A stretch of 23,373 nt of DNA from positions 1-23,373 of IMG/VR virus record IMGVR_UViG_3300042540_000546; one strand, 5' to 3'. The notes under the pieces were generated by a model, which saw only the letters and a list, made by a program, of their open reading frames with translations, was not told the origin of the DNA and searched no databases. Positions 13,879 to 19,841 of the stretch are shown here, in pieces. Position 1 is the stretch's first letter; each line of letters opens with the position of its first letter. The translations under genes and the position numbers were made by a program. Source of the stretch: a virus.

Positions 13879-14490
13879 ATGAGAACATATTGCGTTTTTT
13901 ATCGCTCTTTTTACGAGGCTCTTTCCGAGCTTCCTGAAAAGAACCAACTCGAAATTTATCGAGCTATTTTTGAACTATCACTAAACGAAAATCGTATCGA
14001 ATTAACAGGACTTTCGAAAACTATCTTCACTCTGATCGAACCTCAAGTATTGGCTAATTTACAACGTTTTAAGAACGGAAGTAAACCAAAAGAAAAGCGA
14101 AACGGAAGCGAAACAGAAGCAAAAAAAAAGCAAAAGTTAAGCGAATCAGAAGCTAATAAGAATAAGAATAAGAATGAAAATAAGAAAGAGAATGAGAATA
14201 AGAAAAAGAATTTAGAACCGCCAACACTTGAGGACGTGAAAACGTGGTTTATCGAGCAAGGATCAACCGCCGAGCAAGGGGCGAAAGCGTGGCAATACTA
14301 CACCGACGGTAATTGGCACGATGCAAAAGGCCAACCCGTCAAAAATTGGCGGCAAAAAATGAGGGGCGGGCGGTGGCTGGAGGTGAAAGCCCAACACCCC
14401 CAAACCTCTGAATTAAAAACCTACAAACCATTAAACTCATATGAACCCGAACCAAATACCGAAATTAACGACTTTCTTACCACCGAGTGA
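13879..14490 (+). CDS. DUF6291-like replication accessory / helicase-loader-type protein
   Basis: This is a 203-aa product. Residues about 1-65 (VFYRSFYEALSELPEKNQLE, IYRAIFELSLN) match the DUF6291-like domain common in phage replication modules. Residues 66-112 are a low-complexity Lys/Asn/Glu linker. Residues 113-175 form a second domain (LEDVKTWFIEQGSTAEQGAK, AWQYYTDGNW, PVKNWRQKM) of the kind that follows primosome or DnaD-like proteins. The start ATG at 13879 is chosen over GTG 13846 because the conserved domain begins there. The gene overlaps dnaB by 50 nt, which suggests a helicase-loading or origin-binding role. A nine-A run (14121-14129) lies at the start of the linker; slippage there would truncate the protein to its N-terminal domain. 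Confidence 0.65.
   Translation: MRTYCVFYRSFYEALSELPEKNQLEIYRAIFELSLNENRIELTGLSKTIFTLIEPQVLANLQRFKNGSKPKEKRNGSETEAKKKQKLSESEANKNKNKNENKKENENKKKNLEPPTLEDVKTWFIEQGSTAEQGAKAWQYYTDGNWHDAKGQPVKNWRQKMRGGRWLEVKAQHPQTSELKTYKPLNSYEPEPNTEINDFLTTE
14155..14208 (+). repeat. AATAAG-type hexanucleotide tract inside the DUF6291-like gene
   Basis: Nine successive 6-nt units (AATAAG, with variants AATGAA, AAAGAG, AATGAG, AAAAAG) encode an Asn-Lys/Glu-rich linker. Four units are exact AATAAG repeats before or after variants, so the tract may change length by slippage in steps of two residues without breaking the frame. Confidence 0.7.
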
Positions 14491-15805
14491 CGTAGAACTC
14501 GAGAGAATGGTATTAGGAGCCGTTTTACTCGATTTTAAGGCACTTTCTCGCGTTGAAGGTATATTGACCCACGAAAAGTTTTTTGATAGCCGTAATGAGG
14601 CCGTAATGCAATCAATACAGGAATTGAAAAACGAGAACGAACCCATCGACATTTTAACCGTTACCCAAACACTCAGAAAAAAACAAAGATTAACCACGGC
14701 GGGCGGGGCTCAATACGTAGCCTCACTCACTAACCGAGTCGCCTCAACTGCAAACCTTGAAACGTGGGCGCTTCATTTGACTGAAATGTATCTAAAAAGG
14801 GAAATAAGCAAACGCGCCGCCCTAATGGCTGAGCTGGCGTTAGCACCCGAAAACGACCCTTTCGACATTTACAATCAATTCTCAAGTGAACTAACCGACC
14901 TCATTCGCCAAAACCTCAAGGGTGAAGTGTCGCACGTGTCAAACATTACCCCCGAAACGTCGCATAACATCGAAATGAGGGAAAAAACGGGAATAAGTGG
15001 AATACCGACAGGAATTAAGGTAATAGACGGGGTAATAGGAGGCCACCAACCGAGCGACCTTATTTACATAGCCGCGCGCCCAGGAATGGGAAAAACGGCC
15101 TACGCCCTGAGCGTTATTCTAAACATAGCCCAAAAAGGGAAACCCGTCGCATTTTTCAGTCTCGAAATGTCCCGCGCCCAAATCGTTTATCGTTTGGCTT
15201 CAATGCTGAGCGGTATAAACGCCGAATTGCTGGCTAAACACCGATTAGACCGCGACTCAAAAATTAAGTATTACCAAACAGTTGACAGGCTAAACGCGCT
15301 CCCCATCTATATAGACGATAACGCGGCGCTGAGCGTTCACGAACTTAAAACGCGCGTCCGTACACTCAGGGAAAAATTTAAAATAGAGGCCGTATTTATT
15401 GATTACGTGCAATTGATAGCGGCGGCAAAGAATAAAACCGCCAACCGCGAGCAAGAAGTAAGCGCGATAAGTCGGGGGCTTAAATTGATAGCCAAAGAAA
15501 ATAACATTCCTGTTATCGCTCTCGCCCAGCTCTCGCGATCACTTGAAACACGAGGCGATAAAAGGCCAATGCTTTCAGATTTGCGCGACTCGGGGAGCCT
15601 CGAGCAAGATGCCGACGTCGTTTGTTTTTTATACCGCGAAGATTATTATAACAAAGATTCAGGAACTAACAACGCCGAGTTTATAATCGCCAAACATCGA
15701 AACGGGAGAACGGGTTACGTCTCTGTTAATTTCACCCCCGAGACGATGCACTACACCGATATTCAAAATAAAGCAATAAACACTAGAGAAGAATGGGAAC
15801 TTTAA
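14441..15805 (+). CDS. dnaB: Replicative DNA helicase DnaB
   Basis: This 454-aa protein has a complete DnaB architecture. An N-terminal DnaB domain (about 15-110, with VELERMVLGAVLLD and GGAQYVASLTNRV) is followed by a linker and a RecA-like ATPase. The ATPase has Walker A RPGMGKT (213-219), the FFSLEMS motif (238-244), Walker B VFIDYVQL (318-325), ALAQLSR (360-366) and DSGSLEQDAD (383-392). It unwinds DNA at the phage replication fork. The ATG at 14441 lies within the end of the DUF6291-like gene (50-nt overlap). No separate primase is seen in this window. Confidence 0.95.
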   Translation: MNPNQIPKLTTFLPPSDVELERMVLGAVLLDFKALSRVEGILTHEKFFDSRNEAVMQSIQELKNENEPIDILTVTQTLRKKQRLTTAGGAQYVASLTNRVASTANLETWALHLTEMYLKREISKRAALMAELALAPENDPFDIYNQFSSELTDLIRQNLKGEVSHVSNITPETSHNIEMREKTGISGIPTGIKVIDGVIGGHQPSDLIYIAARPGMGKTAYALSVILNIAQKGKPVAFFSLEMSRAQIVYRLASMLSGINAELLAKHRLDRDSKIKYYQTVDRLNALPIYIDDNAALSVHELKTRVRTLREKFKIEAVFIDYVQLIAAAKNKTANREQEVSAISRGLKLIAKENNIPVIALAQLSRSLETRGDKRPMLSDLRDSGSLEQDADVVCFLYREDYYNKDSGTNNAEFIIAKHRNGRTGYVSVNFTPETMHYTDIQNKAINTREEWEL

Positions 15806-15963
15806 AAACAGAAAATGAAAAACTCGCCGAGGCTTTTAAATATGGCTTTCAGGCGGCAATTGAATGTTTACAAGGAGCTAGAAAGGGACTGGATCCACTA
15901 GCCGAAATATTAGTTACTGATTACTTAAAAGAAAAGAAAAAAAATAAAGGAGGTAAAAAATGA
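15793..15963 (+). CDS. Hypothetical small protein (56 aa)
   Basis: ATG at 15793 overlaps the end of dnaB by 13 nt and the ORF runs to TGA at 15961-15963, which overlaps the next ATG (ATGA). The 56-aa product is a charged helix (EKLAEAFKYGFQAAIECLQG) with a Lys-rich C-terminus. Its last codons contain AAAGGAGGT, a strong Shine-Dalgarno for the following gene. No family recognised. Confidence 0.55.
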   Translation: MGTLKTENEKLAEAFKYGFQAAIECLQGARKGLDPLAEILVTDYLKEKKKNKGGKK

Positions 15964-16283
15964 AAATAGTTGAATCAATAAGTAGGCAATTGACGCCTGA
16001 GGAAAGTTCAAACGGGCCCGATTCCGAAACTATTGGCGTGCGATATAGATGCAAAGTAAAGGTTGAAGATGACCGAGAGTTGGTAACTGCACACTACGAA
16101 ATATATAGATTACCGAATGAGATGCCACATCCAACATCAGAAGAATTTGCTGAATTTGTTTTATTTCGATTAACGCATGAAGATATAAAACCAACGCCTA
16201 CCGAATGGCAAATGTATAAATCGGCGAACGCTTTAGATGAACTGATAATTTTAATACGCAATTCAAAAGGAGGTGACAAATGA
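15960..16283 (+). CDS. Hypothetical acidic protein (107 aa)
   Basis: ATG at 15960 is preceded by AAAGGAGG with a good spacer and overlaps the previous stop. The 107-aa acidic product has a beta-rich first half (GVRYRCKVKVEDDRELVTAH, YEIYRLPNE) and a helical second half, with no known motifs. The gene is more AT-rich than dnaB and uses strong Shine-Dalgarno signals on both sides, suggesting a different origin from the surrounding genes. Function unknown. Confidence 0.6.
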   Translation: MKIVESISRQLTPEESSNGPDSETIGVRYRCKVKVEDDRELVTAHYEIYRLPNEMPHPTSEEFAEFVLFRLTHEDIKPTPTEWQMYKSANALDELIILIRNSKGGDK

Positions 16284-16525
16284 AAGTTTATAAGAACCAA
16301 AAAGCGGGGAGTTATGACGTACTAACCGAGAAAAACTTACTTTTTCACGTGGAAAAGTGGGGCGTTTCGTTTGTTGGCCTCGTTAATAATAGCTGGCAAC
16401 CGAACGGGCGATTACTGAAAAGAACACCGAACAAAATATATTTACGTCTCATTGATGAAATGGCGAAAAATGGGCGTAAATATCAATTTATTTTGAAGTA
16501 TTATGAAACGTTGCAGAGTGTGTAA
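16280..16525 (+). CDS. Hypothetical basic protein (81 aa)
   Basis: The start at ATG 16280 is fixed by AAAAGGAGGTGA just upstream, the strongest ribosome binding site in the window. The 81-aa product is basic and mixed alpha/beta (MKVYKNQKAGSYDVLTEKNL..., C-terminal YQFILKYYETLQSV). It overlaps ninG by 23 nt. The family is not recognised. As with its left neighbour, composition and ribosome binding site differ from the rest of the operon. Confidence 0.6.
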   Translation: MKVYKNQKAGSYDVLTEKNLLFHVEKWGVSFVGLVNNSWQPNGRLLKRTPNKIYLRLIDEMAKNGRKYQFILKYYETLQSV

Positions 16526-17039
16526 AGAGAAGTTCGTCCCGACTTATTCGAGCTTGCAAGCAACTTGCACTAAACCCACCTGTTTAATTGAATGGGGGCG
16601 AATGGTTGAGCGTAAAAAAGCGAAACGGGAAATTCGGCAAATGAGAGAGAACGTGAAAAGCGTCAGCCAATACCGCCGAGAATTGCAAAAAGTATTTAAC
16701 GAATTTATTCGGCTCAGAGATAAAAACGAATCCTGTATAAGTTGCGGCCGACCGCTGGCGGGAAAATATGACGCGGGCCACTTTTACTCGGTGGGAAGTT
16801 ACCCCAATTTAAGATTTAACGAGGACAACGTACACGGCCAATGTGTCGAATGTAACCAGCATAAGCACGGGAATTTGCTAGAATACGCCCCGCGACTTAC
16901 TGAGCGAATAGGTTACGAACGTTCGTCTAAATTGATGGTAATTAGAAACGAGCCTTTGCGGCTGAGTCTAGATGAAATAAAGGAACTTACCGCGCACTAT
17001 AAAAAGAAAGTAAACGAATGGAAAACGAGGAGCGAATAA
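16503..17039 (+). CDS. ninG: NinG/Rap-like recombination endonuclease
   Basis: This 178-aa protein resembles lambda NinG (Rap). An N-terminal zinc-finger-like part has C4-x2-C7, C22 and C27. A Lys/Arg-rich helix (about 36-60) follows. The nuclease-like part has C78-x2-C81, H93 in DAGHFYSVGS, N105-H111 and C114-x2-C117-x2-H120 in GQCVECNQH, which together look like a metal-binding HNH-type core. In lambda, Rap resolves branched recombination intermediates. It fits the annealing protein and exonuclease encoded earlier in the operon. Length is close to the lambda protein's (about 200 aa). Confidence 0.85.
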   Translation: MKRCRVCKEKFVPTYSSLQATCTKPTCLIEWGRMVERKKAKREIRQMRENVKSVSQYRRELQKVFNEFIRLRDKNESCISCGRPLAGKYDAGHFYSVGSYPNLRFNEDNVHGQCVECNQHKHGNLLEYAPRLTERIGYERSSKLMVIRNEPLRLSLDEIKELTAHYKKKVNEWKTRSE

Positions 17040-17179
17040 AGGAATTAAAAAACGAGTTGTTTACACTAATGGCGCGGCGATCGTTACGCCCGTGTGTAAA
17101 AGAGAACGCGCAAATGTGGTCGATAATGGCTGAGCTATATAAACTCACAGGCGACAAACGATGGAAAATGAATAGTTAA
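17018..17179 (+). CDS. Hypothetical small protein (53 aa)
   Basis: ATG at 17018 lies inside the end of ninG (22-nt overlap) and the ORF ends TAA at 17177-17179. The 53-aa product is helical with two Met/Trp-containing segments (KNELFTLMARRSLR, NAQMWSIMAELYKLTGD). The phage-style overlap and plausible helical content support it; no family is recognised. Confidence 0.5.
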   Translation: MENEERIKELKNELFTLMARRSLRPCVKENAQMWSIMAELYKLTGDKRWKMNS

Positions 17180-17198
17180 CAATTAAACCAATATAAAA

Positions 17199-17435
17199 AT
17201 GAGCAATTTTGAGCAAAAAGAGGGACAGGGTTCCCTATTCAAAAACGAAAAGAAAACAGGAACTCAACCCGACTACCGAGGCTCGGTCAAATGGAGGGGC
17301 GAAACGCTTAATCTAGTCGGCTGGGTGAAAGAATCCAAAACGGGAAAAAAATTCTTGAGCCTAAAAATTGAGGCGATTGACTTAACCCCAAAAAAGGAAA
17401 CCAATGAAGAGCCAGGAAACGACCTCCCTTTCTGA
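17199..17435 (+). CDS. Small beta-rich protein with SSB-like acidic C-terminal tip
   Basis: The 78-aa product has a beta-strand-rich core: GSVKWRGETLNLVGWVKESK, then TGKKFLSLKIEAI (about residues 28-60). An acidic tail ends NDLPF. That ending resembles the DDIPF tip by which single-strand DNA binding proteins recruit partners. The core looks like the DUF736-type family. A role at ssDNA in the phage replisome is a reasonable inference given the operon, but an OB fold is not proven. It overlaps the next gene by 32 nt. Confidence 0.6.
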   Translation: MSNFEQKEGQGSLFKNEKKTGTQPDYRGSVKWRGETLNLVGWVKESKTGKKFLSLKIEAIDLTPKKETNEEPGNDLPF

Positions 17436-17574
17436 GTTAATCGAGCAACTCGATTCGATTATAAGTCAGTATCGCGAAAAAAACGTTCAAATGAGCGACG
17501 GGCTTAGAAATTATCTAAATGGTATTCGACAGGCCCGCCACCTAGCCCAAAACCTTTTAAATCGTGAGTTATGA
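17404..17574 (+). CDS. Hypothetical small helical protein (56 aa)
   Basis: ATG at 17404 lies inside the preceding gene, and the TGA at 17572-17574 overlaps the next ATG (ATGA). The 56-aa product is one amphipathic helix region (ELIEQLDSIISQYREKN; GLRNYLNGIRQARHLAQN), which may form a coiled coil. No catalytic motif is visible. Its overlaps on both sides support it as a real operon member. Confidence 0.5.
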   Translation: MKSQETTSLSELIEQLDSIISQYREKNVQMSDGLRNYLNGIRQARHLAQNLLNREL

Positions 17575-17762
17575 ACCCGAAACTACTTAACGAAACCCTC
17601 AAGATTATGCTAGAAATTGAGGCTCTCAGAAAGGAACGGGTGGAATTACTCGGGAGCGAAAAACGAAACGCCAACGGGCGAAGGGCTACCGTGAAGGCTC
17701 GATTATCAAAAGTCAATAAACGACTTTATGAGCTGACAGGAAAAGAAATTTATAACTTTTAA
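17571..17762 (+). CDS. Hypothetical coiled-coil protein (63 aa), last early gene
   Basis: The 63-aa basic product is almost entirely helical with heptad-like leucines (LNETLKIMLEIEALRKERVE; ARLSKVNKRLYELTGKE). It starts by ATGA overlap and its TAA ends at 17762, immediately next to the bidirectional terminator, so it closes the rightward operon. Function unknown; an oligomeric adaptor is possible. Confidence 0.55.
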   Translation: MNPKLLNETLKIMLEIEALRKERVELLGSEKRNANGRRATVKARLSKVNKRLYELTGKEIYNF

Positions 17763-17783
17763 AAGGCCCGAAAGGGCTTTTTT
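17761..17783. terminator. Bidirectional intrinsic terminator between convergent operons
   Basis: AAAAGGCCC-GAAA-GGGCTTTTTT forms a 9-bp stem (including one G-U pair) with a GAAA tetraloop and a T6 tail. Read on the other strand, it is equally good: A6 GCCC-TTTC-GGGC CTTTT. It sits exactly where the rightward early operon (ending 17762) meets the leftward lysis genes (ending 17783). Confidence 0.9.
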
Positions 17784-18301
17784 CATTTATTATAACCCCT
17801 TTTGGCCCACTTAAAAGGGTCGGCGGTGTAGATGTTAGCCTCAGGGCAACCGCGGTCACGTAAATACAAAGGAACCCAAAACGAGGGACAGGCTTTATTG
17901 TCGAATTGATTGTGACCAGCTATCAAAACGTCGGGCGCGTAGTTCAAAACCTCGACGATAATATCTTGTAACGCGGCATCCTGAGCCTCGGTTAACGTGT
18001 TTAAACCTTTCTTTGTTTTACTACTCACCCCACCGACATAGCAAACGTGACGGGCTACCGAATTAATCGAGGCAACCCCCCACGTAATTTCCTTTTCATC
18101 AATAAACAGGTCGTTATCGTGCTCAACGAATTTGTGGCGCGTTCCGTCTAGTAAAATCAAATCGGAATAACCAACCCGCGACCAGCCTCGGCCCTTAGGA
18201 CGTGGCAACGTGTGAAAATCTTTGATTCTCTGAGCGGGCACGTCAACGCCCTCATAAGTGGCCGTGCAATGAATAATAAGATATTTAAACTTTTTTGCCA
18301 T
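17783..18301 (-). CDS. Endolysin: T7-lysozyme-type N-acetylmuramoyl-L-alanine amidase
   Basis: This 172-aa Amidase_2 enzyme cuts the bond between the glycan and the peptide of peptidoglycan at lysis. The zinc-ligand and catalytic residues are visible: H11 in LIIHCTAT, Y45 in RVGYSD, H130 in IAGHNQ, and K136/C138 in NKACPSF. These match H17, Y46, H122, K128 and C130 of T7 lysozyme. Start ATG 18301 (MAKKFKYLII) is preferred over 18364, because the extra 21 residues overlap the holin gene and lack family similarity. There is no signal peptide, so export depends on the holins encoded just upstream. Confidence 0.93.
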   Translation of the reverse strand: MAKKFKYLIIHCTATYEGVDVPAQRIKDFHTLPRPKGRGWSRVGYSDLILLDGTRHKFVEHDNDLFIDEKEITWGVASINSVARHVCYVGGVSSKTKKGLNTLTEAQDAALQDIIVEVLNYAPDVLIAGHNQFDNKACPSFWVPLYLRDRGCPEANIYTADPFKWAKRGYNK

Positions 18302-18866
18302 AATGGCTCCGAATAGTTTCGTCTTTAACTCGAGAGCCCCGAGAGCTTCCCACGTAATAAGCAAAAATTGAGGTTCCTATCGATAAAACACTCCCAAACG
18401 TCATATCTGCTAACCTTTGATTTTCGACGGGAATCACTATAAAAATTAGACTCAAAACTACGCCAACCGTCAACGCCAAACCGACGATCACAACGGCCCC
18501 GAAAAGCCAGTCTCTTTTCCCTGTGGTTTGCAGAAACAAACCTTCCCGCTCCCGTGCGCTTTTCCTGTCCTCAACCTCTGAGCGGAAAAAATCCAAATCG
18601 GTTTGCAAGTCTAGCCGCGTCATTTCAAGTTCAAAATTTAAACGCGCCTTTTCAAACTCTAGAGAAAGCTGGGTATGTTCTTCGCTTTTATGCTTTTGGC
18701 CGTTAATCCACGCGCCAACCATTTCGAGCGCTTGAATTCCTGTAATATCGCCCGCAATTTCGAGAATATCGCCCGCGACGGGTTTCACCTTATCTTTTAA
18801 AAAGGCGTTGAATTTTGAGCCTTTTAAGCGCTCAGAAATAGGCGGGCGTTTATTCTTTGCGTCCAT
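18285..18866 (-). CDS. Holin-like membrane protein with coiled-coil N-terminus (193 aa)
   Basis: Residues about 55-110 form a long charged helix or coiled coil (SLEFEKARLNFELEMTRLD). Two membrane spans follow: WLFGAVVIVGLALTVGVVLS plus LIFIVIP (about 119-146), and MTFGSVLSIGTSIFAYYVG (about 154-172). The C-terminus SSRGSRVKDETIRSHYGKKV is basic. The pattern, long cytoplasmic helix then two spans and a basic tail ending in S-x-G-S, recurs in holin-associated phage proteins. It lies between the first holin-like gene and the endolysin, with a 17-nt overlap with the amidase and a TAATG overlap with the upstream holin. It may be a holin, antiholin or spanin-like protein; topology is inferred. Confidence 0.65.
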   Translation of the reverse strand: MDAKNKRPPISERLKGSKFNAFLKDKVKPVAGDILEIAGDITGIQALEMVGAWINGQKHKSEEHTQLSLEFEKARLNFELEMTRLDLQTDLDFFRSEVEDRKSAREREGLFLQTTGKRDWLFGAVVIVGLALTVGVVLSLIFIVIPVENQRLADMTFGSVLSIGTSIFAYYVGSSRGSRVKDETIRSHYGKKV

Positions 18867-19192
18867 TACTTTTTCGGCATAAAAAACGAGAGTATTCCCG
18901 TAAATATTTTTTGATAGTTACTCATTACGTAAATGAAAATCTTTTCACCTAGTAGTGTAGCCATTGGGACGGCCCACGTCGACTCTGTTTCGTGCCCGTG
19001 CGTTTGGCAATAAATAGCCGTTTGATAACCGCAAAAAATGGAGAGGCCTATAACGGCGATCCATTGTAAAACTGTGAGAGCTCTTTTCATATAAATTTCG
19101 TAACTAATTTTTCCGAGAAGTCCGATAATGACACCCATTACCCAGCTATTCACATCGCTAATAATATCGGAAATGTAAGTAAAAAAACTCAT
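18866..19192 (-). CDS. Holin, superfamily III/LydA-like (108 aa)
   Basis: This 108-aa protein has three hydrophobic segments: VMGVIIGLLGKISYEIYM (about 18-35), VLQWIAVIGLSIFCGYQ (about 41-57), and LGEKIFIYVMSNYQKIFTG (about 81-99). The charged C-terminus MPKK is short. The G-K-x-S-Y-E and GEKIFIYVM pattern resembles LydA/superfamily III phage holins. It forms pores that let the amidase reach the wall. The start overlaps the 30-aa peptide stop and the stop overlaps the next holin-like gene (TAATG). Confidence 0.7.
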   Translation of the reverse strand: MSFFTYISDIISDVNSWVMGVIIGLLGKISYEIYMKRALTVLQWIAVIGLSIFCGYQTAIYCQTHGHETESTWAVPMATLLGEKIFIYVMSNYQKIFTGILSFFMPKK

Positions 19193-19281
19193 TTTGTTTT
19201 TTTGGTTTTTGAAAGTAACTGTTTTTCGTATTTTTTAAGCGCTTCGAGTTGAGAGCGTTTTTTTTCGTTTAGTTTTTTCAT
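19189..19281 (-). CDS. 30-aa Lys-rich peptide between connector and holin
   Basis: ATG at 19281 overlaps the connector stop (ATGA), and TGA at 19189-19191 overlaps the holin ATG (ATGA). The ORF encodes 30 residues, mostly Lys/Glu/Gln helix (MKKLNEKKRSQLEALKKYEK). Fitting exactly between both neighbours suggests it is translated. A regulator of lysis or a non-functional translational bridge are possible; size prevents a family call. Confidence 0.5.
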   Translation of the reverse strand: MKKLNEKKRSQLEALKKYEKQLLSKTKKTK

Positions 19282-19841
19282 GGTATTTGGCTAATTCTTC
19301 TGTCGCCATAAGTACGGCTCGAAGCCGTATTTCCCGAACTGAATAAATAAGTATTTGAGCCCTTTTTGATACCAATGGGGCAACGCTGAGGCCAAACGTT
19401 ATTCGAATATTCAGGAAATAAAAACGAGTTAGCACACAAATAATCGACCATTAATGAGGTGTAGTGTTCGGCGTTCATTTGCCACCTGTTTAGCTGGTCT
19501 TTAAAAACCACATCGGGCACGGGTTGAGAGTCCTCCGATGTTCTTTGGACCATTGTAGCGTTATCAATTTTATAAGTCAAAGCGGGGGCCGCCTCAACCA
19601 TTGACCACCATAACACCACGCGCCGCGCGTAATCGTCGACTAGTGTTAAATAATCGCCCGACAGGGTATTATTGGCCACGTCGTTTTTAATCTTTTCGTA
19701 AAGATTCGTTCCGAGATATGGCGCGAGGAATTTATCCTGAGCCAAATAAATCGACGGGTAAAGTAAATTTGGATCGACCGCCCCGTTGACGTTTGTATAT
19801 TTTTTAATATATACGTCACTTATTAAAAGTATTTCAGCCAT
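19278..19841 (-). CDS. Head-tail connector protein, DUF6712-like
   Basis: This 187-aa protein lies directly after portal, where an adaptor ring would be expected. It resembles the connector-type proteins annotated as DUF6712 in Bacteroidetes phages: an N-terminal helical part (VYIKKYTNVNGAVDPNLLYP, SIYLAQDKFLAPYLGT) followed by a helix-rich core (YARRVVLWWSMVEAAPALTY). It would join the portal to the tail. The start overlaps the portal stop by one base (TAATG-type), and its stop overlaps the small peptide ATG. Assignment by family resemblance and position. Confidence 0.65.
   Translation of the reverse strand: MAEILLISDVYIKKYTNVNGAVDPNLLYPSIYLAQDKFLAPYLGTNLYEKIKNDVANNTLSGDYLTLVDDYARRVVLWWSMVEAAPALTYKIDNATMVQRTSEDSQPVPDVVFKDQLNRWQMNAEHYTSLMVDYLCANSFLFPEYSNNVWPQRCPIGIKKGSNTYLFSSGNTASSRTYGDRRISQIP

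Noticed and set aside
1881-15900. The 12-mer TGGATCCACTAG occurs near 1890 and near 15889 and resembles a cloning polylinker
   Set aside because: Several 12-mer pairs are expected by chance in 23 kb. Both copies lie in frame within good coding sequence, and flanking bases do not match a vector.
19235-19435. Minus-strand 66-codon frame inside the connector gene region
   Set aside because: It overlaps the connector (19278-19841) in another frame on the same strand and shows no family features.
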